Origin: Phoronis australis
Lineage: Eukaryota > Phoronida > Phoronidae
Length of the DNA stretch: 64,000 nucleotides
Assembly: GCA_002633005.1 (NCBI GenBank)
Contig: NMRA01000066.1
Span: 331,009 to 395,008, forward strand
Reading direction: 5' to 3'
This document shows, one piece after another, positions 45,157-59,400 of the stretch. A program made the translations under genes and the position numbers. The notes below the pieces were generated by a model that worked only from the letters and a program-made list of their open reading frames with translations, was not told where the DNA came from and did no database searches. Numbering within the stretch: the first letter of the stretch is position 1; the number at the start of each line of letters is the position of its first letter.

Positions 45157-48100
45157 GCCTAAAACATAAGAGTATTTTGAGGTGCTTGCTTAACATGCTG
45201 GGAATGTTTAACTCTCCAGTGAACATTTGCAATCAGAATGCTTTCCGACTGCGTCTGGAAACAATGTATTAAACTTAGGCACAAAACTAAGTTAAATCAG
45301 CCACAAAATTTTGTTTCGTCGATTCACGCTTAAAGAGACTGCAGGCGCTCCGCAATTTCCCGCCGGCTGTCCCCTACAAATCCGGCTCTGTTCAAGAAGT
45401 GTATTTCAAATTGGTCGGGAAAAACAAAGAACACATTCATGTGAAGAGCATTTGTATCAAGAAATGTGACCTAAACAACCAAACATGTATCGTTTCAACC
45501 ATCTGAGGATTGAAGATGACTTCGCAAATTACCCAAAGGCAATATTACCGATGGTTTTACAGTGTATAGCGATAAAAATGTCAGTACTCGTAACAAAGGA
45601 TTCTACTACGATCAGGTTTTCTTTTGAAGAGCGTCATTGTTTTTTTTTTTTGTTTTTAATGTTTTGTTTTTCGACTTTGTTTTTTACTATTGTTAAATAC
45701 GCAAATATGTAATACAGAAAAAAATATCTCGGCGACAATACGCGTTTGTGGTTTGTGTAATGAGACCGGACGATTCTTATCTTACACTCCGTTTTGCAAA
45801 AAATCCACTATTTCCCATCTTATTTAACCTTTTACGGCTTACCAGGAAGTGTGGAAGTGTAACACAACTAATTAATTGTACAGGGATGTATATTTTTCAC
45901 ACCAACCTTCCAACCTTGTTTTTCTTTTCCTTCTGTTTAGTCAAAGGCTTTAATAGAAAGGATGTCGGAAATTGTCTCAAGTATAGAGAAAGTGTGAGAA
46001 CTATTTTGGATGTTTTCGCTGTCATATTTGGATATAGTGAGCGCAGGTACAAGTCACTGAATGTTTCATTACTCTAGCTAAAAGACATATTTTAGTCCGC
46101 CAAATGCAGGAACAATGACCATTTATCGCAGCTTTCATAATGAATTACGTAATTTATTATTTGGAAAAGATAACTATGTTTTCATGAAAAAATGTAAACG
46201 CATAATATTTTAAAAAACGAATGGCATATTTGTGATAATAATATCTGGCGTTACAACGAGGTAATGTATGTAGTGTGCGGGGTTGTGTTGTGAACGCACC
46301 ACGTCAGTTCGATTATAAACGTAACAGGAAAACCATTGTTGGGAATTTTGGGTGGCGGTGTACAGAGTATTTGCCTAACGACTTGAGGGGCTCCTAGCAC
46401 ATGTACTGTCAATCGTAAACAAAGATTTCTGCTATTTTGAAGTGCAAGTTTAAATCATAAACTGTAACAGATAAATCAGAATTCACGTTATCACGAACAT
46501 ATTTGAAAATATTTTGGGAGGGAGCCCGACCCACCCCCACCCCATTGGATGCACTGTTTCTCATGCTCGCCCGGTTGACTATCAAGAACGCGTATTTGCG
46601 AACATGCCTTTGGAAATCGCCCAAAGAGTCCATAGGGGCCTACTGTTAACTATGTATTTTGAAAACATTTCGCAGAAGTTTTCTATGCCACATTTATTTC
46701 CCTTAAAAAATAATTTTGACTTCTTAAAACAGAATTTCATCAAGAACACCCCACAAAAGTTCATATTCATACCCTAAACGCAAAACTTCGTCGAAGCACG
46801 GGTACCTAGATTTCTGAGGTCGCACGCCTTTGATGGATGGGGAAAAATTGGCGATGCTTAGGACAGGAGGAAAACGGGTGACGATAGGGGGAATCTGAAG
46901 TTTGGATCCTTGTAAGGGGGCAAACTTCTGGGGGAATTGCGCACCCAACCCCCTAAAACATACCTTCGTACGGACCTGCACTCAAGCAAAAACGCTGACG
47001 CTTATCTTTCCATATTAAAAGAACTATGAATGGATAAATGATTCACAAAACATCCAACCTAAGAACAGGTATATACATGTACAAGGTACCGGACACATGT
47101 GTCTACGTATATGAGTGAACCTCAGACGTATGTGCCTCTGTGCGAAAACATTTAAGTGAGCCAAATTATAAAAAACACAATTTTTCATGGGTTGAATACA
47201 TGACTTTTTAGTTAATTCGAAATCATTCTTGCAAAATACAACTTCTCCGCTGCATGCAGAGGCGATTAAACTGTCGCTTTTAAGTTGTAATTAATTTGTT
47301 TGCTTTTGGTTCTGACAGACAGTGCAGGGTCGTCATTATCAAAGCTTGGGTCGCGCTATGGTTTCAGCGCTTGCAGCAATTATTCAAACGCTCAAGATTA
47401 GCAAGTTTGAAATTACATACATGTATGCCCGTTTGATATTAGAGTACTTTTGTCATTTTCTTGTTTGACGGACACACCCTCTTAAAAACTATAGGGTTCA
47501 AAACTTAGGCCACCCTCATTTCTTATTAATAGATATCACATTTTGTGTACTTTGCTATGATCGACGAAACTTATAGAAAAGTCCAGCTGTTTTGCATTTT
47601 AAATGAAGGAACAAAAGATATCAGCTCTCCAACATATCACTCAAAAAAAGAAACGGTTGAGAAGGTTTTTACAGACCTTTGGTACTTAGCGCATTCATCT
47701 CTTAAGAAAACTCTCGGAAACATGTAAATATTTTAAGAATAAACACTTGTATGAAGCACGTTTGTATGTGTAGTACAATATTTTCCTTGTCTAAATCTGC
47801 ACGAGCATAGGTTTATAGAAAAACTGTGTCAATCGAAATTTAGCAAGGAAGTTATTAATTGCATCGGTCATATTGTTTGTATGTATTTAAACAGCTTTTG
47901 TATAGGTTCAAGACCTAATTAATAACCTCTGTTAAATTAAACCCGACTGGCTAGGTCCATTCAGTACGTTTACAATTATATTTGCCTGCCCTTTCAAAGC
48001 TTGAACCTCAAGTCGAATCGTCGTATAGGTTGAATCAACAAACACCGATCAGAATCAAACAATTTAAATAAATATAGACACATACGTCATGCTTTCACAA

Positions 48101-48840
48101 TACGGCTAGCTACACGTATATGCCACTTCTAATGTAACCCATGTTGTTCATGCGCGGGGGCTCCGAAGTGGCCAAAAAAGTCCGCCTCAGAGAAACAAAA
48201 ACTCCGAAAAAAGAAGAAAAACGAGACAAAAGTCCAGTAAAAAGGCATGAGCTCAGTATCAAAATTCGGCGAATGCACAATTCATAGCTGTGAACGTACC
48301 CCATGAATCTTGGTAAAAGGTCCACATTCTCAAAAATTCAAGACCCCATTTTTTGGATGTTTGCACGCATGTTGTTGTTTGGCGTTTAATGAAAAATTAG
48401 TTCGCCTTGCAGCAAACAAGAACCTCAACTAAATCACAACAAAACAAAAACAAAGCAACTCGAACTCACTAAGCAACCGACTGGAAACGTTTAATGGTCC
48501 CAATTTCGAAAATGGAATCTGAGTGATGATGAAAAAACAAAAGCTGCTGATAAGATGTCAATTTTAATCGAAGCCTTAGTGAATCACTCAGAAACTCATA
48601 ATTCTCTCTTTGTCAAACCTTAACTCAATACAATTTCCAAAGTAATCGCGTCATTATTGCCAACACAAAAAAGGATTTGGTCTTTTGGGCAATTGAAGAC
48701 TATTTTTAATACAACAAATTTGTTACGAACTGATTGCACAAAATATAAAACATGTAATAAGCATTACAAAAAGGAGGTTTCGTGCGCAAACGCTGCGAAC
48801 TATAAACAAGTAGGTCTCTTAGTATCAAGTTAGGCGTTAA
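45157..48840. other. Intergenic region upstream of the receptor
   Basis: No supported exon. This side would contain the receptor promoter; no TATA or initiator could be assigned. Short open frames lack domain signatures. Confidence 0.4.
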
Positions 48841-48842
48841 AT

Positions 48843-48906
48843 CGTGGTGGCGTAGTGGTAAGGCACGTGCGCTTTGTCCGCCAGGTCGTGAGTACGAAAC
48901 TGTGGT
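48843..48906 (+). repeat. tRNA-derived SINE head
   Basis: An A-box-like tggcgtagtggtaaggc and a weak B-box-like gagtacgaaac lie at tRNA-like spacing. The following T-rich segment and lack of a stem suggest a SINE. Confidence 0.4.
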
Positions 48907-49910
48907 ATATGCAGTTTTTCCTGTTTGACACTTTTTCGGTGTTTTTTTTTTTCTTGGATAATACTTCAGGAATCAAGAAGAATGCTTGATTTTAGAGGAA
49001 AAAACAGAAAATTTTCCTAGGCGGTGCTATTCGTACATGTATCTACAATCGTGCTTTGAGCAAATGTTTACAGACAAAATGTTGCCTCCCCCTCGGCCCC
49101 TAATTGTGATATCCTAGATCCGCCACTGCTTTCCACAACTGTTGTTGTTCCAAATAACATTGAGAGCATTTACAAAATCTAAAAAACGACTGACTAAACC
49201 TTTCAATGATCTCTTTGCTCTCTGTAGATTATCTAATAGCATATTGAAACAGATGTCACCATCATCATTTTTATGACCAGTTTGCGTTTCAGGCGCTTTC
49301 CGAATTGTGGGCTTAGACGTGCCGTGCAGAAAGAAAGACGTGCAACTTCACGTAATTCAGGATGATATGCTGTGTTTCTTGACGGAATAGAAAAGATTTA
49401 TTTGGATTAGTCTTGAAGTTATAATTGGACACCAAAACCAAATTATTCCCAGGCGGCCACATTTTTGGTTAGATTTCTAAGTTTCGTCTCCTCGTTTATG
49501 AGTCAGCATGTATTAAAAAACTTGCAGTTAACATTTCTGCCTTTTAGCCTCTGACCAAAAATGCAAAAAAATCCACACAATTCTAAAAAAATCATTTACT
49601 TACCTTGACAGACGCCGTAACAGTTAGAGGGACAAAAATTACGCGCAACGTTTAAGTGAAATTGTCACAAGACGGCGGATTGTGCATGTATGGTTAAAGA
49701 ACGGGTGAATCGAAGCTTTTTATTTCCTTCATTCTTTGTAAGCAACAATTTCCTCATTCGGTGAACAAACGTTAAAGACCTCAGGATTAATAATACAGGT
49801 ACACTTGTACAGGTGTGTAAAATGACCTATTGAATCGGCATTGTAATTACAAGGGTCTGACGTAGGCGGTATGTCTGCCATTAAATGCTGGAATTCCCTG
49901 TTCATCGCCC

Positions 49911-50138
49911 TTAGTAATAGCTGTCGTTGGGTTTACTGCGTTTCCGCAACGCACCACAGATGACCTTGAGTGCTGCTGGAGAGATCACGTGCAAGTTGCG
50001 ATATTCGCAGACATTAGTGATTTCTCCACACCCAGCTTGCTTACAGTACCTGCGCTCTGCTACAAGCGGTGCATTTTCCTTAGCGGCCGTATAAAAAGAC
50101 CAAAAAGATTTGAATGCTAGTAAGGGAGTTGATGCCAT
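49911..50138 (-). CDS. Small open frame, not recognised
   Basis: A 75-codon frame with ATG. The segment NLHVISPAALKVICGALRKR looks like a folded helical pair, but there is no known signature, flanking exon or promoter. It may be a gene fragment or chance. Confidence 0.15.
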   Translation of the reverse strand: MASTPLLAFKSFWSFYTAAKENAPLVAERRYCKQAGCGEITNVCEYRNLHVISPAALKVICGALRKRSKPNDSYY

Positions 50139-50789
50139 GGAAATTCGCCATTACAACATATCTATATTATGTACGTGCCAAGTTTTTAAAAACATCGGGC
50201 TGCGTTGTAGCCCAAACCCACAGTCCCGGCGGACAGCGCTTTCACCGGTACTAGATGCAATGCAACTTTGCATGAAATTAATATGGTCCATAGAAATACT
50301 TAATAGAGGCGACTGTACAAAATTCTTACCCACACGATTGATCAGCAGATGCATGTAAATACATGATCGCAATACGTTGTACCAGACGTCCATAAGGGAC
50401 TCGGGCTGAGGTGGAACCGATTGCGGTGAACACTCGCTGGAACCAATTGAATTACTGACACCAGTTAAAATTTCATGAAGTCATGGATGAACGAGACGAT
50501 TTGTGGCCTGCTGTTAATGTTACCATGTCAAATATGTAAGATTTGTTTTTAAAGCACGAGTGTTTCAATGTGTTCTTCAGTTGTGTAAAAATGTCAGCAC
50601 AACACTGCAAGCCAATTAATTCTCAGTGTCACCGGGACCGCAATGATAGCTTGAAGGCTTGGGAGAATTCTAGCACAGACACTGTACGATGTTTCCTGAC
50701 AGTGTATCAGAGGTAAGTGCATGAGGACACGTATATTGTCAGCCAACTAGGGATTTCATAACTTTGTTTCATGAAGACAAAGACAGAAT

Positions 50790-50905
50790 GATTACTGCAG
50801 CCGGTCCAGATCCGTGGAGTCCGCAATGGCGACACTTTTCTTCGCGGATTCGCCCGGTGCAGCCGGGAGCCGGCGGCGCCCGTGGACATGCCGTGGTAAA
50901 CTCAG
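50790..50905 (+). promoter_or_regulatory. CpG-rich patch, possible promoter or 5' exon of PNPLA4-like gene
   Basis: A short CpG-dense stretch stands out from AT-rich surroundings about 2.4 kb upstream of the first lipase coding exon. A 3' splice site (tttcttgtag, ending 53225) in front of that exon implies an upstream non-coding exon, and this patch is one candidate. Its own ATG is out of frame with the lipase. Confidence 0.25.
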
Positions 50906-53224
50906 TGATGTCGCAGAATGTGTTATTGTGTTTTTGCTTCATTTAGTTTAGTCATCGTATTACAACATCACTTACTGTTGTTGCATGTTTACTCAGTACC
51001 ACTTTGGCTCCGCATGCAGAAGATATGAGTAATACTTCCTATTCCTAGAACTGTTTCTCAGCATATAGTGCATCCTTTATTTGTTCGTCTCATTTTTTTT
51101 GTTTTGATTGGTTAATTCGAGTTTTAGTCTGGTCTCTATATATATATCATTTTCACTTAGGACTATCATTGACTCCCAGGTAGCCAGGTTCACCCACTGC
51201 ATGGCATTTCACCAACTGAACGCCCGCAGCACCTATTCGAACTAACGTGGACCTTCGTCATCTCTTGCGCCTTCTATTCGAAGTTGGCGCCGATGTTTTA
51301 GTCCCCTCTCTCGTCCTGGTTGTCCACGTGATTTTCATTCCCCGGGAATGCTCACTTGCGAGCCGTCCCCGTTCTTTGGTCGGTGAAGGCGCTGTAGGCC
51401 TACCGCCGCACTGCTCACTGATACAAGAAACCAACAAAAGACCAGCAATATGAAAACCGTGTCAAAAGGTCAATAATTATTGGCATTGAGTGAGCGCCAG
51501 CGGAGGCGGTCTGTGAGGGAGTCGACGATTTGCCTGGTACGTTTGCTGACTTTCTAGCTTTTAATGGTTTGCAGGTGGACATTCTGTAACGACAAGATAC
51601 CAGTTTGAGCTTCCAGTAATTGTTAAATTAAGACATTGGTCAACGTATGTTCAGCGTTGTACGGGACGTAGGCCTACATGCAGGCCTACTGCGAGACGTT
51701 AGCGTTTAGTGGTTTAGTCTCTCACTCTCACTCTCGGTGTGACATTGTATGCTTGTCTTTGCCGAGTGCTACCGGAGCAGCAGGTTTTTAAAGTGCATTG
51801 TCAGTTCATTTAGACACTCTAAAAAGCCACCATATGAAATGATATCTGTAATCCAGTTGCAGGCGGGTTACGTAGCCTGCTTAGCCCTCATGCCCGTATC
51901 AGTTAATGAGCAGAACTTCACCAGTCCTCAGTCACTGGGGACCTCAGTGACTGAATTGAACAAACCTGTATACCTAGGACTACTAGGTACATAGCTGACA
52001 GCGCTGTTAACAACAAGTCACGGGTAGCTGGCTAGCCACTTTGAAATGTACTCATGTATTGGGGTTTGGCCGGGTTTATAGTTCTTAGTTCTCTTGAAAA
52101 GTTGATGACTTCAGCCTACAATCACTAACGTTCTGTACACTTTAATGCTGAATAAAAATCCAATTTAGTTTAAACCAGATAAGGAAATGGATTTTGAGTC
52201 CATGGGCTGAATTTCAAAATTGGCTGTGTAATGGTGTTTTTTTCAACAAAAACCCTAAACAGCACCATCTGAGGCGGCACAGTTCAGACGGACACGTAGC
52301 AAGAGTTGCCCTATGGCCGCTGCCAAGCTGTTCAGCAAATTCTCCCTCGCGTTGGTTAAACCATATCAAAGTTATTTGTCACTATAAGTACCTTCTGGAC
52401 ATAGGGACGCCTTAATAGGCTGTTGATGTCTTTAACGTTGCCCAACTATAGAGCAAATATTACCATATGAAATTATCATGATTGAACTGATTTGACCAAC
52501 TATATGTTGCTGCACGTTGTTGCTTACGAAGCAAACAGTATATATTGCAAATGAAACCCCAGTTAACAGGTCGTCTGGATAGCCTAGTGACTAGGGTAAT
52601 AACATTCAATCATTTAGGCGGGGTAACAACACAAAATCTGGTTGAACGATAGCCTTCATTGAGCTGAGACGCGTGTCTAATTTTATCAGAACTACAGCTA
52701 ATCTACATAAGAGACTACATGCCTTATATGTTTCAGGTATTTCTGCCATTTACTTTATTCGCATAATGTCATTCCCTGAGTGTAACTTTGCCATTGTCAG
52801 GTCTTTGGGACCCATTTAGTGAAATTAATGAATTAAGGTTATTCACTGCCAACTTAACTAACATTTGTCACTGGCCTCATTATACAAATTTAAGCTCTAT
52901 ACCACCAAACTTGTATTAAAGCATAACAACAAAAACTTTTCATGCAAGTACCTTAATTTTTTACTCGCAGGTAGACTATCATTAATGCATTGTTGTTTTC
53001 TCTTTTTCTGACTTCCTTGCCCTCAGGCACAATAATGTTACATCAAACTCTGGCAAAAGTTTGACAAAAGCGCTATTTTAATAAAATTTATGGCAAAAGA
53101 AATTTTACTAAATATCCAAATAATTATGACAAGTCATTTATGCATGCTTGGCAGAATTCAAAGTCTGTTGAGTTCATTTTGATAAGTACTATACATAACA
53201 GCTTTTAAAATTTCCTTTCTTGTA
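50906..53224. other. Region between CpG patch and lipase exon 1
   Basis: No supported coding exon. It is probably the first intron or promoter-proximal DNA of the lipase gene. Confidence 0.35.
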
Positions 53225-53249
53225 GCTCGCTGTTGTATGAAATGTACTA

Positions 53250-53438
53250 ATGCAAGCCACTCAAGCAGTGAACCTGTCCTTTGCTGGCTGTGGGTTCCTG
53301 GCTGTCTATCATCTCGGTGCAGTAACCAGTCTGTCCAAATGTGCTCCGAAGTTGTACTCAAAGATCAGAAGGTGCGCTGGAGCCTCTGGAGGAGCCCTAG
53401 CCGCTGCCGTTGTAACGCTCGATCCTAACATGGTGCAG
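53250..53438 (+). CDS. PNPLA4: PNPLA4-like exon 1: oxyanion hole and nucleophile serine
   Basis: 63 codons from ATG (MQATQAVNLSFAGCGF) to NMVQ, then donor gtgggt. It contains GCG and GASGG. A splice acceptor 25 bp upstream indicates a preceding untranslated exon. Confidence 0.9.
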
Positions 53439-56400
53439 GTGGGTCGGATGTTACATCCAAGTGTGATGCTAATTGCTAAGCATGTTGTTTTGAGTTATTG
53501 TTTTGTTTCAAAGTTCTGTCCAATTTTTTATCATTACGGTCAAACATTTAATTTGAATCAATAAATTCTTTGTTAATTCTCTGGCACAGCCTGTGCAGGA
53601 CAGGCCAGTAGAATGTCATTTTGTTCAAAATCGCTAAATCAGAGTAGTTTGGCAGCAGCCCGTCTAGTCCGTAATATGCAGCAATGTTGTCTATGTACAA
53701 TTTTAATGGATACTTTTTGGATGATCAATAAACACTTCGCAGTTTGAGAGTTTCCATTCAATCAACTCTAAACATCTGTTTAAATATTAACATTAAGAAA
53801 TTTTTATTTGGCTTGCACAGTTCTGTTCAAAAATGTTCACGATAATGCTTCTTGTTGGAATTTGGGGAAACTTCAAGGCAAATTTTCCAACTTAAAACCA
53901 GACCTCTTATGGGTTAGCTGGACTTTGCTTCCCATTGAAAATAATGTGCCTATTTTTCACTACCAGTGGTTTCATTTCATGGCAAATGTATGTCAGGTAA
54001 ACAAAAATCATTCTCCCAGGTGTCACACACTATATGGATTAATGAAAATGCTGCGTTGACGGCAATGTTTGATAATTTTGTTATGTGCTGCCAATTTATT
54101 TTCAGACTGTTGAAACAAACTGCAGTGCTCGAAATTTGAGAAACATGATGAACGAATGCAAAAATTCCCCATGCCGCAATCTTTATAATCAGTAAAATTC
54201 AATTTCTGATGGAATGCCTGTGTATCAAATTTTCATATGATGATGGAATTTAACAATATCCATCAACTACAGTACGTGCCAAAAGTATTCAGACAAAACA
54301 ACTCATAATTCCTCGTCATGACAACTGCGCGGAAGCCAGATTCAGGGACAGTGTTGTTTTCCCTCGTGACCCAGAATGAAATGGAATTGTAAGAAAATTT
54401 ATTAGTAAGGTGGTTAAGGAGTTATGTAATAATAATTTTGACCCCTTGGCACTTAGTACAAATCATTGTTGCTGTTAACTGAATTTTTTTTCTTATTATT
54501 ATTACACATAATACTTTTTACAGGTACGTGAACATGAAGAGAACGCATTCATACTCTCATTGCACACTGTGATGGGGGTCATTTACAACTCAAAAATAAA
54601 CTGCCTCAAAATAAAAGTACCATAGGGGCCCATTTTTTGTAGATTATTGTAAAACAAGTATTTCTCAGTTTTGAAATAGTCAAAGACTTCCCTTTTAAAG
54701 TATGTCAAATTGGGTGTCCTGTTTTTAAGATGCTGTCAATAAATATATGAAATTTCCTTTGACAAATAATTATATTAATTACATCTTGCCCTTTAACCGA
54801 ATTAGCCTTCATAACGAGGCAACACAATTTTTTGTAGTTACTTTTTGTGTACTACTGTACTGTAGCATGATCTGCACTGTGGAGCTGTCATAAAACAGCT
54901 CCTTGTGAGTTGTAAACACTATCTGTAGTCTGGTAGACAGCCTCTCAATTTAATTATTTTTGTATGAAATGTGTGAACAGTTACTGTTTAAAAGCTTACT
55001 GAATGTTCACATACAGGTAACAAATTTCAAAGCACACGCGTTAGTCCAGTCTGTTAATGTTGCATTATTGCACCTCATATGTCTTACCTTGCTGTTGCAT
55101 TATTGCACCTCATATGTCTTACCTTGCTGTTGCATTATTGCACCTCATATGTCTTACCTTGCTGTTGCATTATTGCACCTCGTATGTCTTACCTTGCTGT
55201 TGCATTATTGCACCTCATATGTCTTACCTTGCTGATTGACGCTGAATCGGTTGATCATGAAAGAAATGAGACGACCTTCAAGTTATGGATGAGTGTTTTG
55301 TTGCTAGACAAGCTCTGTTGGAATGCAATTTTGTCATCCAGTACTAAGCAGATCACGTAAAATGTATAAATTTTAATACCTTTTGCAGGAAAGTGTCAAA
55401 TTTTCATTTGAGCTTGCTAAAGAGGTCAAAGGTCTTCCATTTGGTGCCTTGACCCCTGGATTCAGCATTCTGCAAAGGGTTGAGGAGTTCCTGGACAGGG
55501 CCCTACCACAGAATGCGCATGAGCTTGCCAATGACAGACTCTTCATATCAGTGACCAACGTGGACACCAAGGAAAACCAGATGATTTCTACGTACAACTC
55601 CAGAAGCGAGGTTATCCAGGTGCCTTATTTGTTTTTTTTTTTACTCTTTTTAAAGTGGGGAGTCGATTGACTAATTGAACTCTGTAGTCAGGTGGTGATC
55701 ATTTAGCGTTGGCCGTGGTGTTTTCTCAGTGAAAAATATGACAGTAATACAACACTTAATGCTTAATGTACCACAAACCCTGTGTTGCTTGCACAGCTCA
55801 TAAGTATAAAGGGAAATATCGCTAAACTTTCCAGTTAATTATGTTTAGTAACAGTACCACGGCAGACGTTGGTGTCCTCGTTAATGCCCCCTTTAACGGT
55901 GGCATTTTACTTCCAATTAGTCTTCCAGAGCAACTTTTATTGAAATTGAATGCCATAATAAGCAATGTGTATTGAAAGTATAAAGATGTCATTTAACTGT
56001 GTTACAGTCAAATATGAAGCTGCTAAGCTTACTGATGCATTCAGACCCTGACAGCTGACATACTTACGTCAGAAAATCAATCAATCTACGTCCCAGGTGT
56101 ACTGCACTATACTGAGGTCCCATGTGTACTGCACTATACTGAGGTCCCATGTGTACTGCAATATACTGAGGTCTAGATGAGTTATAGAGTTAGAGTTATA
56201 AAAATTTGCCACCCTTTTTCACATTACTGTACCTTGTTATGAAGGACAGTAATAAACAAATAAATAATGATAATAAGACATTACTTACCTTGTTATGAAG
56301 GACAGTAATAAACAAATAAATAATGATAATAAGACATTACTGTACCTTGTTATGAAGGACAGTAGTAAACAAATAAATAAATAAATAATAATAATAATAA

Positions 56401-59400
56401 GAATTTGTATGGGACTTGCCGTATAAACACTTTGTTGTGATTTAGTATCACTCAAATAAAATCTGCTACACGATTAAATGATTTACAGGTTGTTTGTGTT
56501 ACATGTGAAGAAATTTGTGGCAGTTTTATGATCATGAACGCATAACCCCATATCCACTTATTAGTTGTAGCTGTGTGCTTCTGTTTTACAGTTTTGAGTT
56601 TTACATTCTACATTCGTTCAGTGCCAGTGTGATAACAATTGTCTTAACCGGTGTTTATGTCATAATCTCACCTTCACCATATTATTATGATTTCTCACCA
56701 TGCTTTGTTTGTTTCCATTTAGTGGTTGTTGTGTAGCTGTTATATTCCTGTGTATGCAGGCATTAAAGCACCTCAGGTCAACGGAAAGGTAACTATAGTC
56801 TTGCATTTTACAATAATTTTCTTTCAGCCGTGTTTAGAACACATTTTTATTTATTTTACTTAGAAGCTTGATTTGATCAATTACATCAGCTGTTCTTTTT
56901 TTATTTGGTGTACTTAGGTTTTCAATTGACATATTATTTATGTTGACCCTGAATATATGTACTGTTGAACAGTGCGTGCACTTTTCAGGAAATGTTGTAC
57001 ATTTCAATTAAAAAGTTAATAAACCACAAACCTATTTGGGTGAGCTCCCAAATGGTATTCCTTCAACATCTAATCAAATGTTTTCAAAATAACTTGAATT
57101 AAGTAACACTATGAAAATTTCAAAATATGCATTGAATGTCTGGTTGGCACCAACAAAATAACTTCCACAAAGGGCATTAAACTTAGTTTTAAACGAATCA
57201 TTGGTTAAAAACTGATAATCGTTCTGGACTCTATACAAAATGTTCCTGTTTTGGGGATGCCTGTCAACTGATGAAACTCTTTGTGTTTTTTAAAACACAA
57301 AGGCTTAAAGCCTTTGAAAAATTGAGGTAAAAATTTGTGTTAAGGGCATTGATGATGTTCTATAGTTACTTTAATACCATAATCTTGTGACTATATTGCC
57401 ATTACTATGTCCTTATAAGGCATGGTTGGAAGTCAATGTTTTGCTTCACAGTCACCAGTTACTTAATGTGCAGACTTGGGAAAAAAGTCCAAAATATGTT
57501 GGATAGTTTTGAATATCCTCACAATAACTGTGTAACTGTCCATAGTTTCTGCTATAAGAATATATTTCTGAATATTTGATGACTAAAAAATATTAACAGT
57601 GTCTTAAAAACGTTTAAGCATTTGTTTTAAATTTGTGTATGTTGGAGGCGAATTTTACCTTAAGCAAGCGGTGTTGAACCAGGATCGCTTCTGGGATCTC
57701 AAGTTCCTCAGCGTCCCATCATCAGCTCTCAATGACATGTGCTGTTGTATAGGCACGCATTACATAATTTTCACATGACTGACATTTTTGGGAATAAATT
57801 TTGTTGCTTTGAACAAGAATTTGTTACAAAACTAAACAATAGAGCATTGGTTTTGAACTATATGAAATGGTTTAAATGCAAGGAACTCCATCTCAAATTC
57901 TGTAATACTCAAACAGCTAACATTTCAGCCATTCAAAGGGGGAAAATCTGAGACACGTTTCCCTCTGACCTGAAACAAGTGAGCTAAATTACTTACAAAT
58001 TGATTGGCGTGCCAAAGTTAAAAACTGACAAACGTGACTAAAAACCAAAAGGCTTGAAAACGGCCAATAGAGAATTCCCACATACGGTAACTGATGTTTA
58101 TTCAAGTCAGCCCCAATTACTTGCACATCTGGCACTTAAATAACGGATTTTGTGGGTATCAATAAAAATTAATGATCAAATTTTATGTAATATGTGGATA
58201 TTGCATTTAAAAGCCACAGTATTTCAAATAAGTAAGTGTTTGAAATATAAATTATCTATTCTATTTCCTGTGAAACTGCGAAAGCTGCCCATTTTGACTT
58301 TATGCACTTTTCCCCAGATAAGCTCTGTAAGCAAATTTTCAGTAAACTGCTTGTAAGCCCAATAAGCCCAAATTCAGCTGGTCTTCTCGATGGGTGTCTC
58401 TCTTCATTGTATCACAGTCTTGAAGTGGCCAAAGAATCAATCAATTAGATTTGGGGTTGATTCCGCATAACAAATTCGTGTAGACCAGTTTATATACAGA
58501 GCAATAGCTTGTCTTTGGGTTCTGTTTTTGATGTATCAAAAGTGCAGACTCCCGGATTTCTCTTAAACACCAATAGACATACACGTGGTGTTTTTGTGAA
58601 TGTGCATTTGTGTGTAATCACTTTATGGGGGAGCAACTGTGTTCTAGAGTTGTATCAATGGTTTCTGTTTCGTTATTAAGGTGTTGTTCTGAAACCTCTT
58701 CGACCCACCACTCACTTTGCCCAAAACCAGGTTCAATTCCGTCACTGAGGTTATGAACTTGACAGTCCGCAAACTAAAGGTTATTCATTGTAAAGATATC
58801 TAACAGTAACATCTGGTATATTGTATTCAAGTATATTAAGGAAAACAAAATGCTGTGGAATCATTTGCGTTACACATTAATGCCCTCTTACCTTAAGTTT
58901 ACCATGGATCGTTCCATTGACACTCCCTAAAAAGCAAGACCTCGAAAGGTCACGGGAGTGAAAGGGAAGGGTATCACAAATACACCTGATACCTTATTGT
59001 CACATCAGCAATGTGGCATCCTCTGTGATTGGTCGATGAGGCTGGAATGTTGAATTATGGAACACTATTCACTGTTTCCATTCCATAACCAAAGATTTGT
59101 TGCCACAAAAGCTTCATGAGTCTTTCGTTATGGAACAACACAAACTTTTTTATGAAAGCATTGAAAGCAGAAGTCCTGATGTAGCTGACAAGGATTTACC
59201 ATGTGACTGAAGTCAATGATGTTGAAGTTGGCCCAAACATTTTGCATATTTGCCCGTAAATAATGTGTTCAAAGAATTGCTGTGAGTAGCAATGAAAAAT
59301 ATAGCGTCAGTGTCATTCAACACAATCATTAGTATTAAATTTTTGAGGAAAAATCCATGAAGATTGACAGTATTACCTTGATAAGTATACTCTGACAATG

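Noticed and set aside
50826-50896. Short coding-like start (MATLFFADSPG) in the CpG-rich patch as first coding exon of the lipase
   Set aside because: Spliced to the next acceptor it enters the wrong frame and does not resemble PNPLA4; the ATG at 53250 gives the expected N-terminus.
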